DNA of 64,000 nucleotides, taken from NCBI GenBank assembly GCA_039190895.1, contig JBCCXY010000004.1:9837-73836 (forward strand), given 5' to 3'. The translations under genes and the position numbers were made by a program. Shown here in pieces: positions 1 to 7,569 of this stretch (its first letter is position 1; every line of letters starts with the position of its first letter). The DNA comes from Ovoidimarina sp039190895 (GTDB taxonomy: Bacteria; Pseudomonadota; Alphaproteobacteria; Rhodobacterales; Rhodobacteraceae). A model generated the notes under the pieces. It saw nothing but the letters and a program-made list of their open reading frames with translations. It searched no databases and was not told the origin of the DNA.

Positions 1-360
1 CGTCCCCTCCAGCGGGCCGCCGATCTTGTGGAAGTACCACCACGGCACCCCGTTCACCCCCGACACCACCGTCGAGCCCTCGCCCAATAGCGGCTGCATC
101 TTCTCCACCACCGGCGGCACCGAATGCGCCTTCAGCGTGACGATCACGTAATCCTGCGGGCCCAGATCATTCGGGTCTTCCGACGCTGTGACCGGCACCG
201 TCACCGGGTCCGCGCCCTCTTCGATCAGCGTCAGCCCCTTCTCCTGCATCGCCGCCAGATGCGGACCCCGCGCCACAAGGCTCACATCCGCGCCCGCCTG
301 CGCCAGCTTCGCGCCCATATAACCGCCGATGGCCCCGGCGCCGAAGATACAGATCTTCAT
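1..360 (-). CDS. 2-dehydropantoate 2-reductase-like protein (3' end cut off)
   Basis: The reading frame starts at the window's left edge side with ATG at 360 and runs leftward off the end, so only about 120 N-terminal residues are visible. They begin MKICIFGAGAIGGYMGAKLA, an N-terminal Rossmann fold with the GxGxxG NAD(P) motif typical of the ketopantoate reductase (PanE/ApbA) family, followed by the family-typical VTLKAHS segment. Its start overlaps the stop of the upstream acyl-CoA ligase gene by four bases (ATGA), which implies translational coupling. Many PanE-like proteins paired with a ligase are not true pantothenate enzymes, so the substrate is uncertain. Confidence 0.8.
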   Translation of the reverse strand, partial: MKICIFGAGAIGGYMGAKLAQAGADVSLVARGPHLAAMQEKGLTLIEEGADPVTVPVTASEDPNDLGPQDYVIVTLKAHSVPPVVEKMQPLLGEGSTVVSGVNGVPWWYFHKIGGPLEGT

Positions 361-1892
361 GACTGCGGTTCCACAAGGCCCAGCTTCTCGGCCAGCCCAA
401 TCCGCTGCAGCTTTCCCGTCGCGCCCTTCGGGATTTCATCAAGTATCAGCACCTTCCGCGGCACCTTGAACGCTGCCAGACGCTCGCCCAGGAAATCGCG
501 CAGACCCTTCTCATCGGCCTCGGCGCCCTCCTTCAGAACGACCGCCGCTGCCACGTCCTCCCCCAGCTTGGGATGAGGCAACGCAAACGTCACGCATTGC
601 GCCACAGCCTCGTGGGCGCTGAGGATCCCATCGACCTCCAGCGGGCTCACCTTTTCGCCGCCACGGTTTATAATCTCCTTCAACCGACCGGTAAGCTGCA
701 GGAACCCGTCGCCGTCAAAGGCCCCCTGATCCCCCGTCCGGAACCAGCGCTTGCCCTCGGCCATGAAAAAGCTCTTCGCATTCGCCTCCGGATTGCCCTC
801 ATAGCCCGGGGTCACATTCGGCCCCGAGATCACCACCTCGCCCGTGCCGTCCTTCAGGTGATCCTCCACCTCGTCGGCAATCCGCACCTCCGGCCCGGCG
901 GGCAGGCCCACAAGTCCGGGCTTCTGCTTGCCCGGCGTCAACGGGTTCGAACACATCTGATGCGCCGCCTCGGTCATCCCGTATCCTTCGATCACCGGCA
1001 CACCAAAGGTCTCGGCCAAGCTCTCCATCACCGGGCCCGGAAGCGAGGCGGACGAGGACCGCAAGAACCGCAACGGCGCCTCGGCAATCGCGTCGGCATT
1101 GCGGCCCGCCCGGCTCAGCAGCGCCTGATGCATCGTCGGCACGGCGGTGTACCACGTCGGCGCCACGTCCCGCATCCACCCAAAGAACCTCAGCGCATCA
1201 AATCCGGGCGAACACCAGACCGACGCCCCCACTGACAGCGACGCGGAAACCGCCGCCAGCAGCCCATGGATGTGAAACAGCGGCATCACATTCAGACAAC
1301 GATCCTCGCCCGTCAGTGACAGCGACATCGCGATGTTCCCGGCAGACGCGGCCACATTGGCCTGCGTCAGCGGCACGATCTTCGGCCGCGACGTCGTGCC
1401 CGACGTGTGCAGGATCAGAGCCACATCATCCGCCCCCGGCGCCACGGCATTGGCCGACCCGCTTGCGCCCTCCACCGTCAAAGAGATGCACCCGGCTGGC
1501 GCCCCCTCGGGGCTTGCAACCCGCAGGATCGTCAACCCCAACTTCGTCGCCGCATCAAACGCAGGGCCATCATAACCCTCAGGCAACGCAATCGACTTCG
1601 CGCCAAGGTCCTCAAGGTAAAAGGCAAACTCCTCCTCCCGATACGCCGGGTTTAGCGGTGCCGTCACCGCCCACTGCGCCACCGTGATGAAACAGGCCGC
1701 CATCTCCGGCCCATTCGGCAGCACAATCGCCACCCGATCCCCCGACCCGATGCCTGCCTCGTGAAGCTGTGACCCAACCGAGGCCGACAGCTCCCGCAGT
1801 TGCCCGTATGTCATCCAATCCCGATCCAGCGCGCCCAGCGCCGGGGCTTGGGCGTCATGGGCCTCCAGCAGCTCTGAAACCGTGTGAGCCAT
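357..1892 (-). CDS. AMP-dependent acyl-CoA ligase (oxalyl-CoA synthetase-like)
   Basis: A 511-residue member of the ANL superfamily, which activates a carboxylate as acyl-AMP and transfers it to CoA. The P-loop-like motif HTSGTTSRPK (about residue 163), the GYGMTEAAH motif (about 302), the RTGD motif (about 388) and the C-terminal catalytic lysine region KGATGKLQR (about 488) are all present. The sequence looks closest to short Pcs60/AAE3-type ligases that act on oxalate or other small acids, but that is an inference from general resemblance. The ATG at 1892 follows a strong GGGAGGGAG ribosome site. It is coupled to the downstream reductase gene by an ATGA overlap. Confidence 0.85.
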   Translation of the reverse strand: MAHTVSELLEAHDAQAPALGALDRDWMTYGQLRELSASVGSQLHEAGIGSGDRVAIVLPNGPEMAACFITVAQWAVTAPLNPAYREEEFAFYLEDLGAKSIALPEGYDGPAFDAATKLGLTILRVASPEGAPAGCISLTVEGASGSANAVAPGADDVALILHTSGTTSRPKIVPLTQANVAASAGNIAMSLSLTGEDRCLNVMPLFHIHGLLAAVSASLSVGASVWCSPGFDALRFFGWMRDVAPTWYTAVPTMHQALLSRAGRNADAIAEAPLRFLRSSSASLPGPVMESLAETFGVPVIEGYGMTEAAHQMCSNPLTPGKQKPGLVGLPAGPEVRIADEVEDHLKDGTGEVVISGPNVTPGYEGNPEANAKSFFMAEGKRWFRTGDQGAFDGDGFLQLTGRLKEIINRGGEKVSPLEVDGILSAHEAVAQCVTFALPHPKLGEDVAAAVVLKEGAEADEKGLRDFLGERLAAFKVPRKVLILDEIPKGATGKLQRIGLAEKLGLVEPQS

Positions 1893-2087
1893 CCGTCTCC
1901 CTCCCGTGTCATTTCGTCTGCTGGATATGGCATGTCGGCATCATTCGTCCAGCGATGCCGGTCCTGACTTGCGGAAAGGATGGTCAGCAAAAGAACCGGT
2001 ATCGCCGTGTCGGCGATCCCGACGGATATGAACCCGTCGCCATCGACCTGTGACAACGCGAGTGGCGTTCCTCAGGTCTTGCGTCGG

Positions 2088-2750
2088 TTATCCAGTGAAC
2101 GGCGCTGCAGCACCCCAAAGCTCTTCGACGCGTGCATCGCGGCCGCAGGCGGAGCGATAGAACTTGTACGCTTCGCTCTTTTTCTTGGGGCCACGGCGGG
2201 TGATCACCAGTTCAGATTTCTTATAGTAATCTTGGTGATAGTCCTCGGCGACATAGAACGCGCTCGTGTCAAGGATCGGGGTGACCAGGGGCTGACCCAG
2301 ATCAGCCATCGCTTGCGCCAAAGCAGCCTCTGCAGCCGCCTTCTCGGAGGCATCCTGCACGAATATCGCCGTTCGATAGCTTTCACCACGGTCGCAGAAC
2401 TGTCCGCCCGCGTCCGTCGGGTCGATGGAGCGCAAGAACATGTGCAGCAACTGCTCATATGAGATCTGTGTCGGGTCATACATGATCTGCACTGCCTCAT
2501 AGTGCCCGGTGCCGCCGCTCGTGACCTGACGATAGCTCGGGTCCGACGCCGAACCGCCCGTGTATCCAGACACGACTTCGCTGACGCCTTTGACACGCTC
2601 AAAATCCGACTCCACGCACCAGAAGCACCCACCGGCGAGGGTGGCCACGGCGGTGTCTTGGGCCCCCGCGTCGTGCGATTGGGCGAAGAAGCTGACGATT
2701 ATGGCGACGGCCAGAGCGATGGGTTTCAGCGTGCGAAGCGACAGGGGCAT
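2088..2750 (-). CDS. msrA: peptide-methionine (S)-S-oxide reductase MsrA, exported form
   Basis: MsrA repairs oxidised methionine (the S-sulfoxide). The catalytic GCFWC motif lies at residues 41-45, with the nucleophilic Cys at 42, followed by the family features GYTGG and the GHYEAVQ segment. The N-terminus (residues 1-30) is a hydrophobic signal peptide ending near DAGAQ, so the enzyme probably works in the periplasm. I chose the ATG at 2750 because AAGGAG sits seven bases upstream; a longer frame reaching 2783 has no such site. The gene stands alone, with the GTPase gene upstream on the same strand. Confidence 0.93.
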   Translation of the reverse strand: MPLSLRTLKPIALAVAIIVSFFAQSHDAGAQDTAVATLAGGCFWCVESDFERVKGVSEVVSGYTGGSASDPSYRQVTSGGTGHYEAVQIMYDPTQISYEQLLHMFLRSIDPTDAGGQFCDRGESYRTAIFVQDASEKAAAEAALAQAMADLGQPLVTPILDTSAFYVAEDYHQDYYKKSELVITRRGPKKKSEAYKFYRSACGRDARVEELWGAAAPFTG

Positions 2751-2847
2751 GGCGGATCTCCTTTTGCCAACGAGTCTTTCCATGCGTCGGGCAAAGACAA
2801 TTCACCGCCGCGTGAGGTCACGCAGTGGTGAGATATGTTCCGGATCG

Positions 2848-4044
2848 TCAGAGTTGGGCCGTCGCCGTGGGCCATGGGTCGTCGAACACGTGGCCAGCCT
2901 TCCACAGCGCCACCTCTTCGTCCCTGCACAGACAGTCGCGCAAGGCATCGACAAAGGTCTGCAGCCCATCACGGTCGCCGATCACCGTAAGGCGGCAGTG
3001 CCGGTCGCCGAAGTCCGGCGACGCGCCGCGAAGACGGCGCAGCATCTCGGCCCGCTCTTCCTCGGTAAGGTTGAGGCTTTCGTCCTCCAACGTGGCAATC
3101 TTCCAGTAGTTCAGGATCTCAAGCCCCACGCTCCCCGCCGTCTGGTTCCACAAAAGCTGCAACCGGTCGCGGGTGGGCAGCCAAAAGAACCCTTTGGACC
3201 GATAAATCCCTTCACCCAGAAACGTGTTGTAAACGTCCCAAAGTCGTTGCGGATGGAACGGGCGGGGGTCTTCGATGACGATGCTGTCGATTCGGTAGTC
3301 CGCTGCGCTGGACATCGACGTGGTACAGTGGGTCGCGTCCCACTCCACCAGTTCGGCGCCAAGCTGCGCCACGCGGTGGTGGTCGTAAGGCGGCATGGCA
3401 AGGACGGTGGAGAGTTTCACGTTGCCCCATTGCATGCCGGCGATCTCGGCCCCCGGATTGATCGGGTGGATCGCCTCGGCGACGGTGCGCACACGCTCCA
3501 TCGGCAGGCGGTCGATCTTGCTGAGCAGGATGCGGTTAGCGAACATGATTTGCTCGGCCAGCAGGTTCTCGATCCCGCGCCGGTTGGCGGCGAGGTTGCG
3601 GGAGGCAGCAGGGACGATGGAACGCCCGAGGTCGTGGTCCTGCGCGAGCGTCACGGTATCGACGACCGACAGGAATCCGTGGAGCCGCGCGGTGTCATGG
3701 GCCCGGATCGCTTCAAGCAGGGGCCAGGGATGCGTGCTGCCCGAGGTCTCGATCAGGATATGCGTGGCACCGCCGGTTTGGAGCTTCTCAACCGCCGCCG
3801 CGAACTGGCGAAGCCCGTCCGGCCCGCTGATGCTGCCTGCGGGGATCGAGGCAAAGCGGGCGTCGTGGCGCGAGAGTACTTCGGTCGTATCTAGGATCCG
3901 GCCGTCGACGTCGAGCTCGCTCATCTCATTGACGATCACGCCAAGGCGGATGTCGGGCGCCTCGCGCGCCTGAAAAAGCAGGCTTTGCAGAAGCGTGGTT
4001 TTGCCCGCCCCGAGAAACCCGTTCAGAATCGTGAGTGGGGTCAC
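2848..4044 (-). CDS. COG0523 (CobW/YjiA-type) G3E GTPase lacking the CxCC metal motif
   Basis: A 398-residue P-loop GTPase of the COG0523 family, whose members are thought to insert or allocate metals such as zinc. Walker A GFLGAGKT is at residues 9-16, an ETSG switch-type motif near 105, and SKID near 165 replaces the usual NKxD. The hallmark CxCC metal-binding motif between Walker A and Walker B is absent: its position reads IPAGSISGPD with no cysteine. The C-terminal CobW domain is present, ending near residue 398. The GTG start at 4044 overlaps the stop of the 71-residue upstream gene (GTGA), so the two are translationally coupled. A Zur-like palindrome lies upstream of the pair. Confidence 0.85.
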   Translation of the reverse strand: MTPLTILNGFLGAGKTTLLQSLLFQAREAPDIRLGVIVNEMSELDVDGRILDTTEVLSRHDARFASIPAGSISGPDGLRQFAAAVEKLQTGGATHILIETSGSTHPWPLLEAIRAHDTARLHGFLSVVDTVTLAQDHDLGRSIVPAASRNLAANRRGIENLLAEQIMFANRILLSKIDRLPMERVRTVAEAIHPINPGAEIAGMQWGNVKLSTVLAMPPYDHHRVAQLGAELVEWDATHCTTSMSSAADYRIDSIVIEDPRPFHPQRLWDVYNTFLGEGIYRSKGFFWLPTRDRLQLLWNQTAGSVGLEILNYWKIATLEDESLNLTEEERAEMLRRLRGASPDFGDRHCRLTVIGDRDGLQTFVDALRDCLCRDEEVALWKAGHVFDDPWPTATAQL

Positions 4045-4256
4045 GAGGAAAGCTTGGCTTCCGCCTCCCGAAACCACGTGAGAGTCTTCGCATGATGCGC
4101 CGAGCCCCAGCGTTCGATGAACCGCTGGGTGTTAAAATCGTCGGCATTCTCAAGCGACTGAATGCGTTCGGCCACGTAATCAAGGGTCAGCGGGATGCCG
4201 CACTCCACAGTGATGCAGTGCTCCCAGTCAGCGTAGGTCTGTGGGATTGCTGGCAT
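4041..4256 (-). CDS. 71-residue hypothetical protein coupled to the GTPase
   Basis: I do not recognise this small soluble protein. It starts MPAIPQTYADWEHCITVECG, has two cysteines (positions 14 and 19) and ends in a predicted helical stretch, WFREAEAKLSS. A GGTGGA ribosome site sits about six bases before the ATG at 4256. Its stop overlaps the GTG of the COG0523 GTPase by four bases, which is the best evidence that it is real and acts with the GTPase. An in-frame ATG at 4295 is possible but falls inside the Zur-like palindrome and lacks a ribosome site. A role as a small partner in metal handling is inference from context only. Confidence 0.65.
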   Translation of the reverse strand: MPAIPQTYADWEHCITVECGIPLTLDYVAERIQSLENADDFNTQRFIERWGSAHHAKTLTWFREAEAKLSS

Positions 4257-4295
4257 GTCATTCCACCAATTTTGCCTTCTCCGGTAACTGGACAT

Positions 4296-4308
4296 GTTAT
4301 TGTATAAC
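4296..4308. promoter_or_regulatory. Zur-like palindrome GTTAT-N3-ATAAC
   Basis: GTTATTGTATAAC is an inverted repeat with 5-bp arms. It matches the core of the alphaproteobacterial Zur box (GTTATANTATAAC type) at 12 of the 13 positions. It lies 40-52 bases upstream of the 71-residue gene, where a repressor would block transcription. Assignment to Zur rests on motif resemblance and on the COG0523 gene downstream. Confidence 0.55.
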
Positions 4309-4424
4309 GTCAAGGCCGGTGGCGAAATACAACTGTATGCACGACGACACTTTTGGAAAATTCCGTTTGCCCAAGACGTAGCTCGCGTATTTAACTCCGA
4401 CGAGGGAGCACGAAAGGGCACGCC

Positions 4425-5477
4425 ATGAAGTCGCTGGTTCTGGAGAAGATTGACGAGCTGTCGCTGCGCGATTTCCCCGAAATCAGTCGGGTGGAAGAGA
4501 CGCTGGGCCCCCGAGACGTGCGCATCAAGCTGCACACCGTCGGGATTTGCGGGTCTGACGTGCATTACTACACGCACGGGCGCATTGGGCCGTTCGTGGT
4601 CAACGCGCCGATGATCCTTGGACACGAGGCGTCGGGGACGGTGATTGAGGCGGGGGCGGAAGTGACCTCGCTCGCCGTGGGCGACCGGGTGTGTATGGAG
4701 CCGGGGATCCCCGATCCAAACTCCAAAGCCACGCAACTTGGGATGTACAACGTTGATCCTGCAGTGAAATTCTGGGCGACGCCGCCCTATCACGGCATCC
4801 TGCGCCCGACCTGCGTGCATCCCGAGGCGTTCACCTTCAAGCTGCCAGACAACGTGACTTTCGCCGAAGCCGCGATGGTGGAGCCGCTGGCGGTGGGCGT
4901 GCATGCGGCGACCAAGGCGCGGGTGAAACCGGGCGACAACGCCGTCGTCATGGGGGCGGGGCCGATTGGGTTGGTGACGGCACTCTCCGCGCTTGCGGCG
5001 GGCTGTGCGCGGGTGTTCGTGACCGATCTGGCCGAGAAGAAGTTGGAGATCGCGGGGGCGCTGAGCCCGGCCATCACACCTTTGAATGTCTCGTCCGAGA
5101 GCCTGGTCGATGTTGTCAAAGCGGCGACGGATGGCTGGGGCGTGGACGTGGTGTTTGAGGCGACCGGGTCCCCCCAGGCGGCGGCGCAGGTGTTTGAGCC
5201 GCTCTGCGCCGGCGGTTGCGTGGTGATGATCGGCGGGCAGCCCGACCCCATCGCCTATGACGCCGGCGCGGCGATGGTACGCGAGGCGCGGGTGGAGAAC
5301 ATCTTTCGCTATGCCCACGTGTTTCCGCGCTGTGTGGGGATGCTGGCCTCGGGCGCCATCGATGTGAAACCACTGATCACGCGCAAGTTCGCATTTGAGG
5401 ACAGCGTGGAGGCGTTCCAGATCGCCGCTTCGGCGCCCCCGGCGGATGTGAAGATGCAGATCGAGTTGCCGCAATAG
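4425..5477 (+). CDS. xylitol dehydrogenase (zinc-dependent MDR family)
   Basis: A 350-residue zinc-dependent, NAD-linked polyol dehydrogenase expected to oxidise xylitol to D-xylulose. Catalytic-zinc ligands are visible: Cys in GICGSD (about residue 42) and His-Glu in LGHEASG (about 66-67). The segment EPGIPDPNSKATQLGMYNVDP is characteristic of bacterial xylitol dehydrogenases, and GAGPIGLV (about 177) is the nucleotide-binding loop. The structural-zinc cysteine cluster of many MDR proteins is absent, as is usual in this subgroup. AAGGG precedes the ATG. A kinase gene follows five bases downstream, which suggests an oxidise-then-phosphorylate pair. Confidence 0.88.
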   Translation: MKSLVLEKIDELSLRDFPEISRVEETLGPRDVRIKLHTVGICGSDVHYYTHGRIGPFVVNAPMILGHEASGTVIEAGAEVTSLAVGDRVCMEPGIPDPNSKATQLGMYNVDPAVKFWATPPYHGILRPTCVHPEAFTFKLPDNVTFAEAAMVEPLAVGVHAATKARVKPGDNAVVMGAGPIGLVTALSALAAGCARVFVTDLAEKKLEIAGALSPAITPLNVSSESLVDVVKAATDGWGVDVVFEATGSPQAAAQVFEPLCAGGCVVMIGGQPDPIAYDAGAAMVREARVENIFRYAHVFPRCVGMLASGAIDVKPLITRKFAFEDSVEAFQIAASAPPADVKMQIELPQ

Positions 5478-5482
5478 CGCCC

Positions 5483-6769
5483 GTGGCCGCGTCGGGGAAC
5501 ATCGCGGTTTTTGACCTGGGGAAGACCCATGCGAAGGTCATCCTCTTCGATCCGGAACGGTTGGAAGAAATCGCGGTGCTTCAGCTGAAGAACACGGTGT
5601 TGCTCGGGCCGCCGTATCCACATTTCGACATACCGGCGCTCAAGGCGTTTGTGACATCGTCGCTGAAGCAGTTGGCTGCGGAGCACGAGATCGCGTCGGT
5701 CTTTGTCTCGACCCATGGCGCGGCGGCGGCGGTCATTGCGGAGGGCGAGCTGGCACTGCCGGTGCTGGATTACGAGTTCGGGGGTCCGGATGAGTTCGCC
5801 GCGGAGTATGACGCGGTGCGGCCCCTGTTTGAGCGGACTGGCACGCCGCGGATGGGGGGCGGGCTGAACCTTGGCGCGCAGCTTTATTGGCTGGCGCGGC
5901 GGTTTCCGGAGGAGATGGGGCGGGCGGACACGCTGCTGTTCTGGCCGCAGTATTGGGCGCATTGGTTTTCGGGGATGGCCGCCTCGGAGGTCGCCTATGC
6001 CGGGTGCCATACGGATCTTTGGGATTTGACGGATGGGGCGTTTCTGCCGCTGTCGCGGTACGGGGTGCCGGGCGGGCTGGGGTATCCGCCGATGCGGTGG
6101 TGTTCTGATGTGCTGGGTCCGGTTCGGGCTGAGATTGCCGAGGCGACGGGGTTGGATGCGGCGACGGAGGTTTATTGTGGGGGGCATGATTCCAGTCTGT
6201 CGCTGGTGTCGGTGGGGCGGGAGTATCCGGGGCCTTGCACGGTGCTGTCGACCGGGACGTGGGTGACGATCTTTGCGTTGGGGTTGGAGGAGCCGGATGT
6301 GGTGGAAGAGCCGGGGCTGACGGTGAGTATGGATTGCGAGGGGCGGGTGACGCCGAGCTATCGGTTTCCAGGAGGGGCGATTTACGCGGATCTGTTGGGG
6401 CAGATGCAGGGGCGGGATGCTCCGGATGCGGTGGAGGAGCTTCGGCTGGAGGGGTTTGATACGGCGGCGACGGCGCGGGTTGTGGCGCAGGACACGGGTG
6501 AGCCGGTTGATCTGAGTGGATGGGATCGGGACGCGGGGGCGGAGGTGGTGTCGCGGCTGCTGGGGCGGCAGGCGTTGCATGGGTTGCGGGCAATTGGGGC
6601 GCGGGGGCCGATTGTGCTGTCGGGGCCGTTCTCGGGGAATGCGGTGTTTCGGGAGATGCTGGGCTCGGCCTGGGAGGCTGAGATTCATGTGGAAGAGAAC
6701 TTGCTGGGGATCTGTAAGGGTATTGCTGCGAGTGTCTCTGGGGCGGTCCCACAGTGGGACCGTCTGTAA
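5483..6769 (+). CDS. FGGY-family carbohydrate kinase
   Basis: A 428-residue sugar kinase with GTG start, five bases after the xylitol dehydrogenase stop. The N-terminal phosphate-binding loop reads VFDLGKTHAKV (about residues 9-19), and the second-domain motifs YCGGHDSS (about 232) and LSTGTWV (about 254) fit the FGGY fold. It resembles the fuculokinase/rhamnulokinase-like branch more than classical xylulokinases, so phosphorylation of D-xylulose is inferred from the neighbour rather than from sequence. It is somewhat shorter than the usual 450-520 residues. The last seven codons are encoded by a perfect palindrome (6744-6762). The coding strand is strikingly G-rich over C, which generates long false frames on the other strand. 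Confidence 0.82.
   Translation: MAASGNIAVFDLGKTHAKVILFDPERLEEIAVLQLKNTVLLGPPYPHFDIPALKAFVTSSLKQLAAEHEIASVFVSTHGAAAAVIAEGELALPVLDYEFGGPDEFAAEYDAVRPLFERTGTPRMGGGLNLGAQLYWLARRFPEEMGRADTLLFWPQYWAHWFSGMAASEVAYAGCHTDLWDLTDGAFLPLSRYGVPGGLGYPPMRWCSDVLGPVRAEIAEATGLDAATEVYCGGHDSSLSLVSVGREYPGPCTVLSTGTWVTIFALGLEEPDVVEEPGLTVSMDCEGRVTPSYRFPGGAIYADLLGQMQGRDAPDAVEELRLEGFDTAATARVVAQDTGEPVDLSGWDRDAGAEVVSRLLGRQALHGLRAIGARGPIVLSGPFSGNAVFREMLGSAWEAEIHVEENLLGICKGIAASVSGAVPQWDRL
6744..6762. repeat. perfect 9-bp-arm palindrome at the 3' end of the kinase gene
   Basis: CGGTCCCAC and GTGGGACCG flank a single central A. The palindrome lies in frame, encodes the VPQWDR tail of the kinase and ends seven bases before its stop triplet ends. 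It could form a hairpin in the transcript. Whether it is a terminator-like structure or a mobile short repeat is not decidable here. Confidence 0.6.
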
Positions 6770-6782
6770 GTAATTGAATTAA

Positions 6783-6800
6783 TTATCAATATTTTGATAA
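6783..6800. terminator. AT-rich hairpin TTATCAA-N4-TTGATAA
   Basis: A perfect 7-bp inverted repeat with a 4-base loop, in an AT-rich patch (6770-6800) that is unusual for this sequence and is followed by GGCTTTTT. It sits between the ends of two convergent genes, so a terminator is the simplest reading; an operator is the alternative because the stem is weak. Confidence 0.4.
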
Positions 6801-6815
6801 GGCTTTTTGGAGAGT

Positions 6816-6837
6816 GCCGGGGTGAACCCCGGCCTAC
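6816..6837 (+). repeat. GTAGG-ended palindromic repeat, copy 1
   Basis: Inverted repeat GCCGGGG-TGAA-CCCCGGC followed by CTAC. The same architecture, a GC-rich stem, a tiny loop and a trailing CTAC, recurs elsewhere in the window. It may act as a bidirectional hairpin between the convergent kinase and HAD genes. Confidence 0.65.
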
Positions 6838-6845
6838 CATTGTGG

Positions 6846-7565
6846 TTAGGCTTTCAAGTAGTCGGTGAGGGCTTCGGCGGTTTCGAAGACGGCTTCGGCT
6901 TTTAGGGCGGACAGGTGCTTGCCGTGTTCGGTCCGCTGGCCTTCTAGGTGGGAGCCCCCGACGAAGCCGAGGACGCGCATGCCGGCGGCGATGGCACCCT
7001 GGGTTCCGGCAGGGGCGTCTTCGATCACGAGGCAGTCGGCGGGCGGGACGGACAAGTCGCGGGCGGCCTTCAGGAAGATGTCGGGCGCGGGTTTGCCGTT
7101 GGCAACGCTGTCGGCGCTGAAGACTTTGCCGGTGAAGCGGGAGGCAAGACCCGTGACGTCGAGGGCGACCTGCAGACGTTCCATGGACGCGCCGGAGGCG
7201 ATGCAGAAGGGGATGCCGAGGGTCGTGAGATGGTCCAGCAGCGCTTCCATCCCGGCGACGGGCTTCAGCTCTTGCCGGAAGCGGTCGAACAGGCGCCCGT
7301 ACCAGCGCTGGGCGACGAGGTCGACGGTGACGGGGTTGCCGGTGAGTTGCGAAATCTCTGCTGCCGTTTGTTTGATGGACTTGCCGAGGAGGCGGGCGCC
7401 GACCTCGTCCGGACTAAGGATCACGCCGAAATCGGCGAAGGTTTTGGACAGGGTTTCGAGGGACAGCGGCTCACTGTCGACCAGCACGCCGTCGAAATCG
7501 AAGATCACCAGGCCGGGCAACGCCGACTGCCGGGTCTCGCGTGATTTGGCGGGCGCGTCCTTCAT
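6846..7565 (-). CDS. HAD-superfamily sugar-phosphate phosphatase
   Basis: A 239-residue HAD hydrolase of the beta-phosphoglucomutase/phosphatase-like group. Motif I FDFDGVLVD (nucleophile and acid Asp pair) is near residue 20, motif II IASGAS near 117, and motif IV VIEDAPAG near 177. The helical cap lies between motifs I and II. The ATG at 7565 is four bases after the stop of the ABC-ATPase gene, so the two form an operon divergent from the solute-binding-protein gene. By position it probably dephosphorylates a polyol or sugar phosphate linked to the transporter's substrate; the actual substrate cannot be read from the sequence. Confidence 0.85.
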   Translation of the reverse strand: MKDAPAKSRETRQSALPGLVIFDFDGVLVDSEPLSLETLSKTFADFGVILSPDEVGARLLGKSIKQTAAEISQLTGNPVTVDLVAQRWYGRLFDRFRQELKPVAGMEALLDHLTTLGIPFCIASGASMERLQVALDVTGLASRFTGKVFSADSVANGKPAPDIFLKAARDLSVPPADCLVIEDAPAGTQGAIAAGMRVLGFVGGSHLEGQRTEHGKHLSALKAEAVFETAEALTDYLKA

Positions 7566-7569
7566 GGGT

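Noticed and set aside
4041..4044. Toxin-antitoxin pair made of the 71-residue gene and the GTPase
   Set aside because: The partner is a recognisable COG0523 GTPase and the upstream palindrome looks like a metal-responsive site, so a toxin-antitoxin reading has no support.
4257..5474. Long leftward open frame antisense to xylitol dehydrogenase, joined to the 71-residue gene
   Set aside because: The part across 4425-5474 is the mirror of a well-supported gene and is rich in Arg, His and Pro as expected of a shadow frame; only the last 71 codons have their own ribosome site and coupling.
5309..6752. Two long Pro/Arg/Ser-rich frames antisense to the FGGY kinase
   Set aside because: They result from the strong G-over-C bias of the kinase strand and contain no recognisable domain or start signal.
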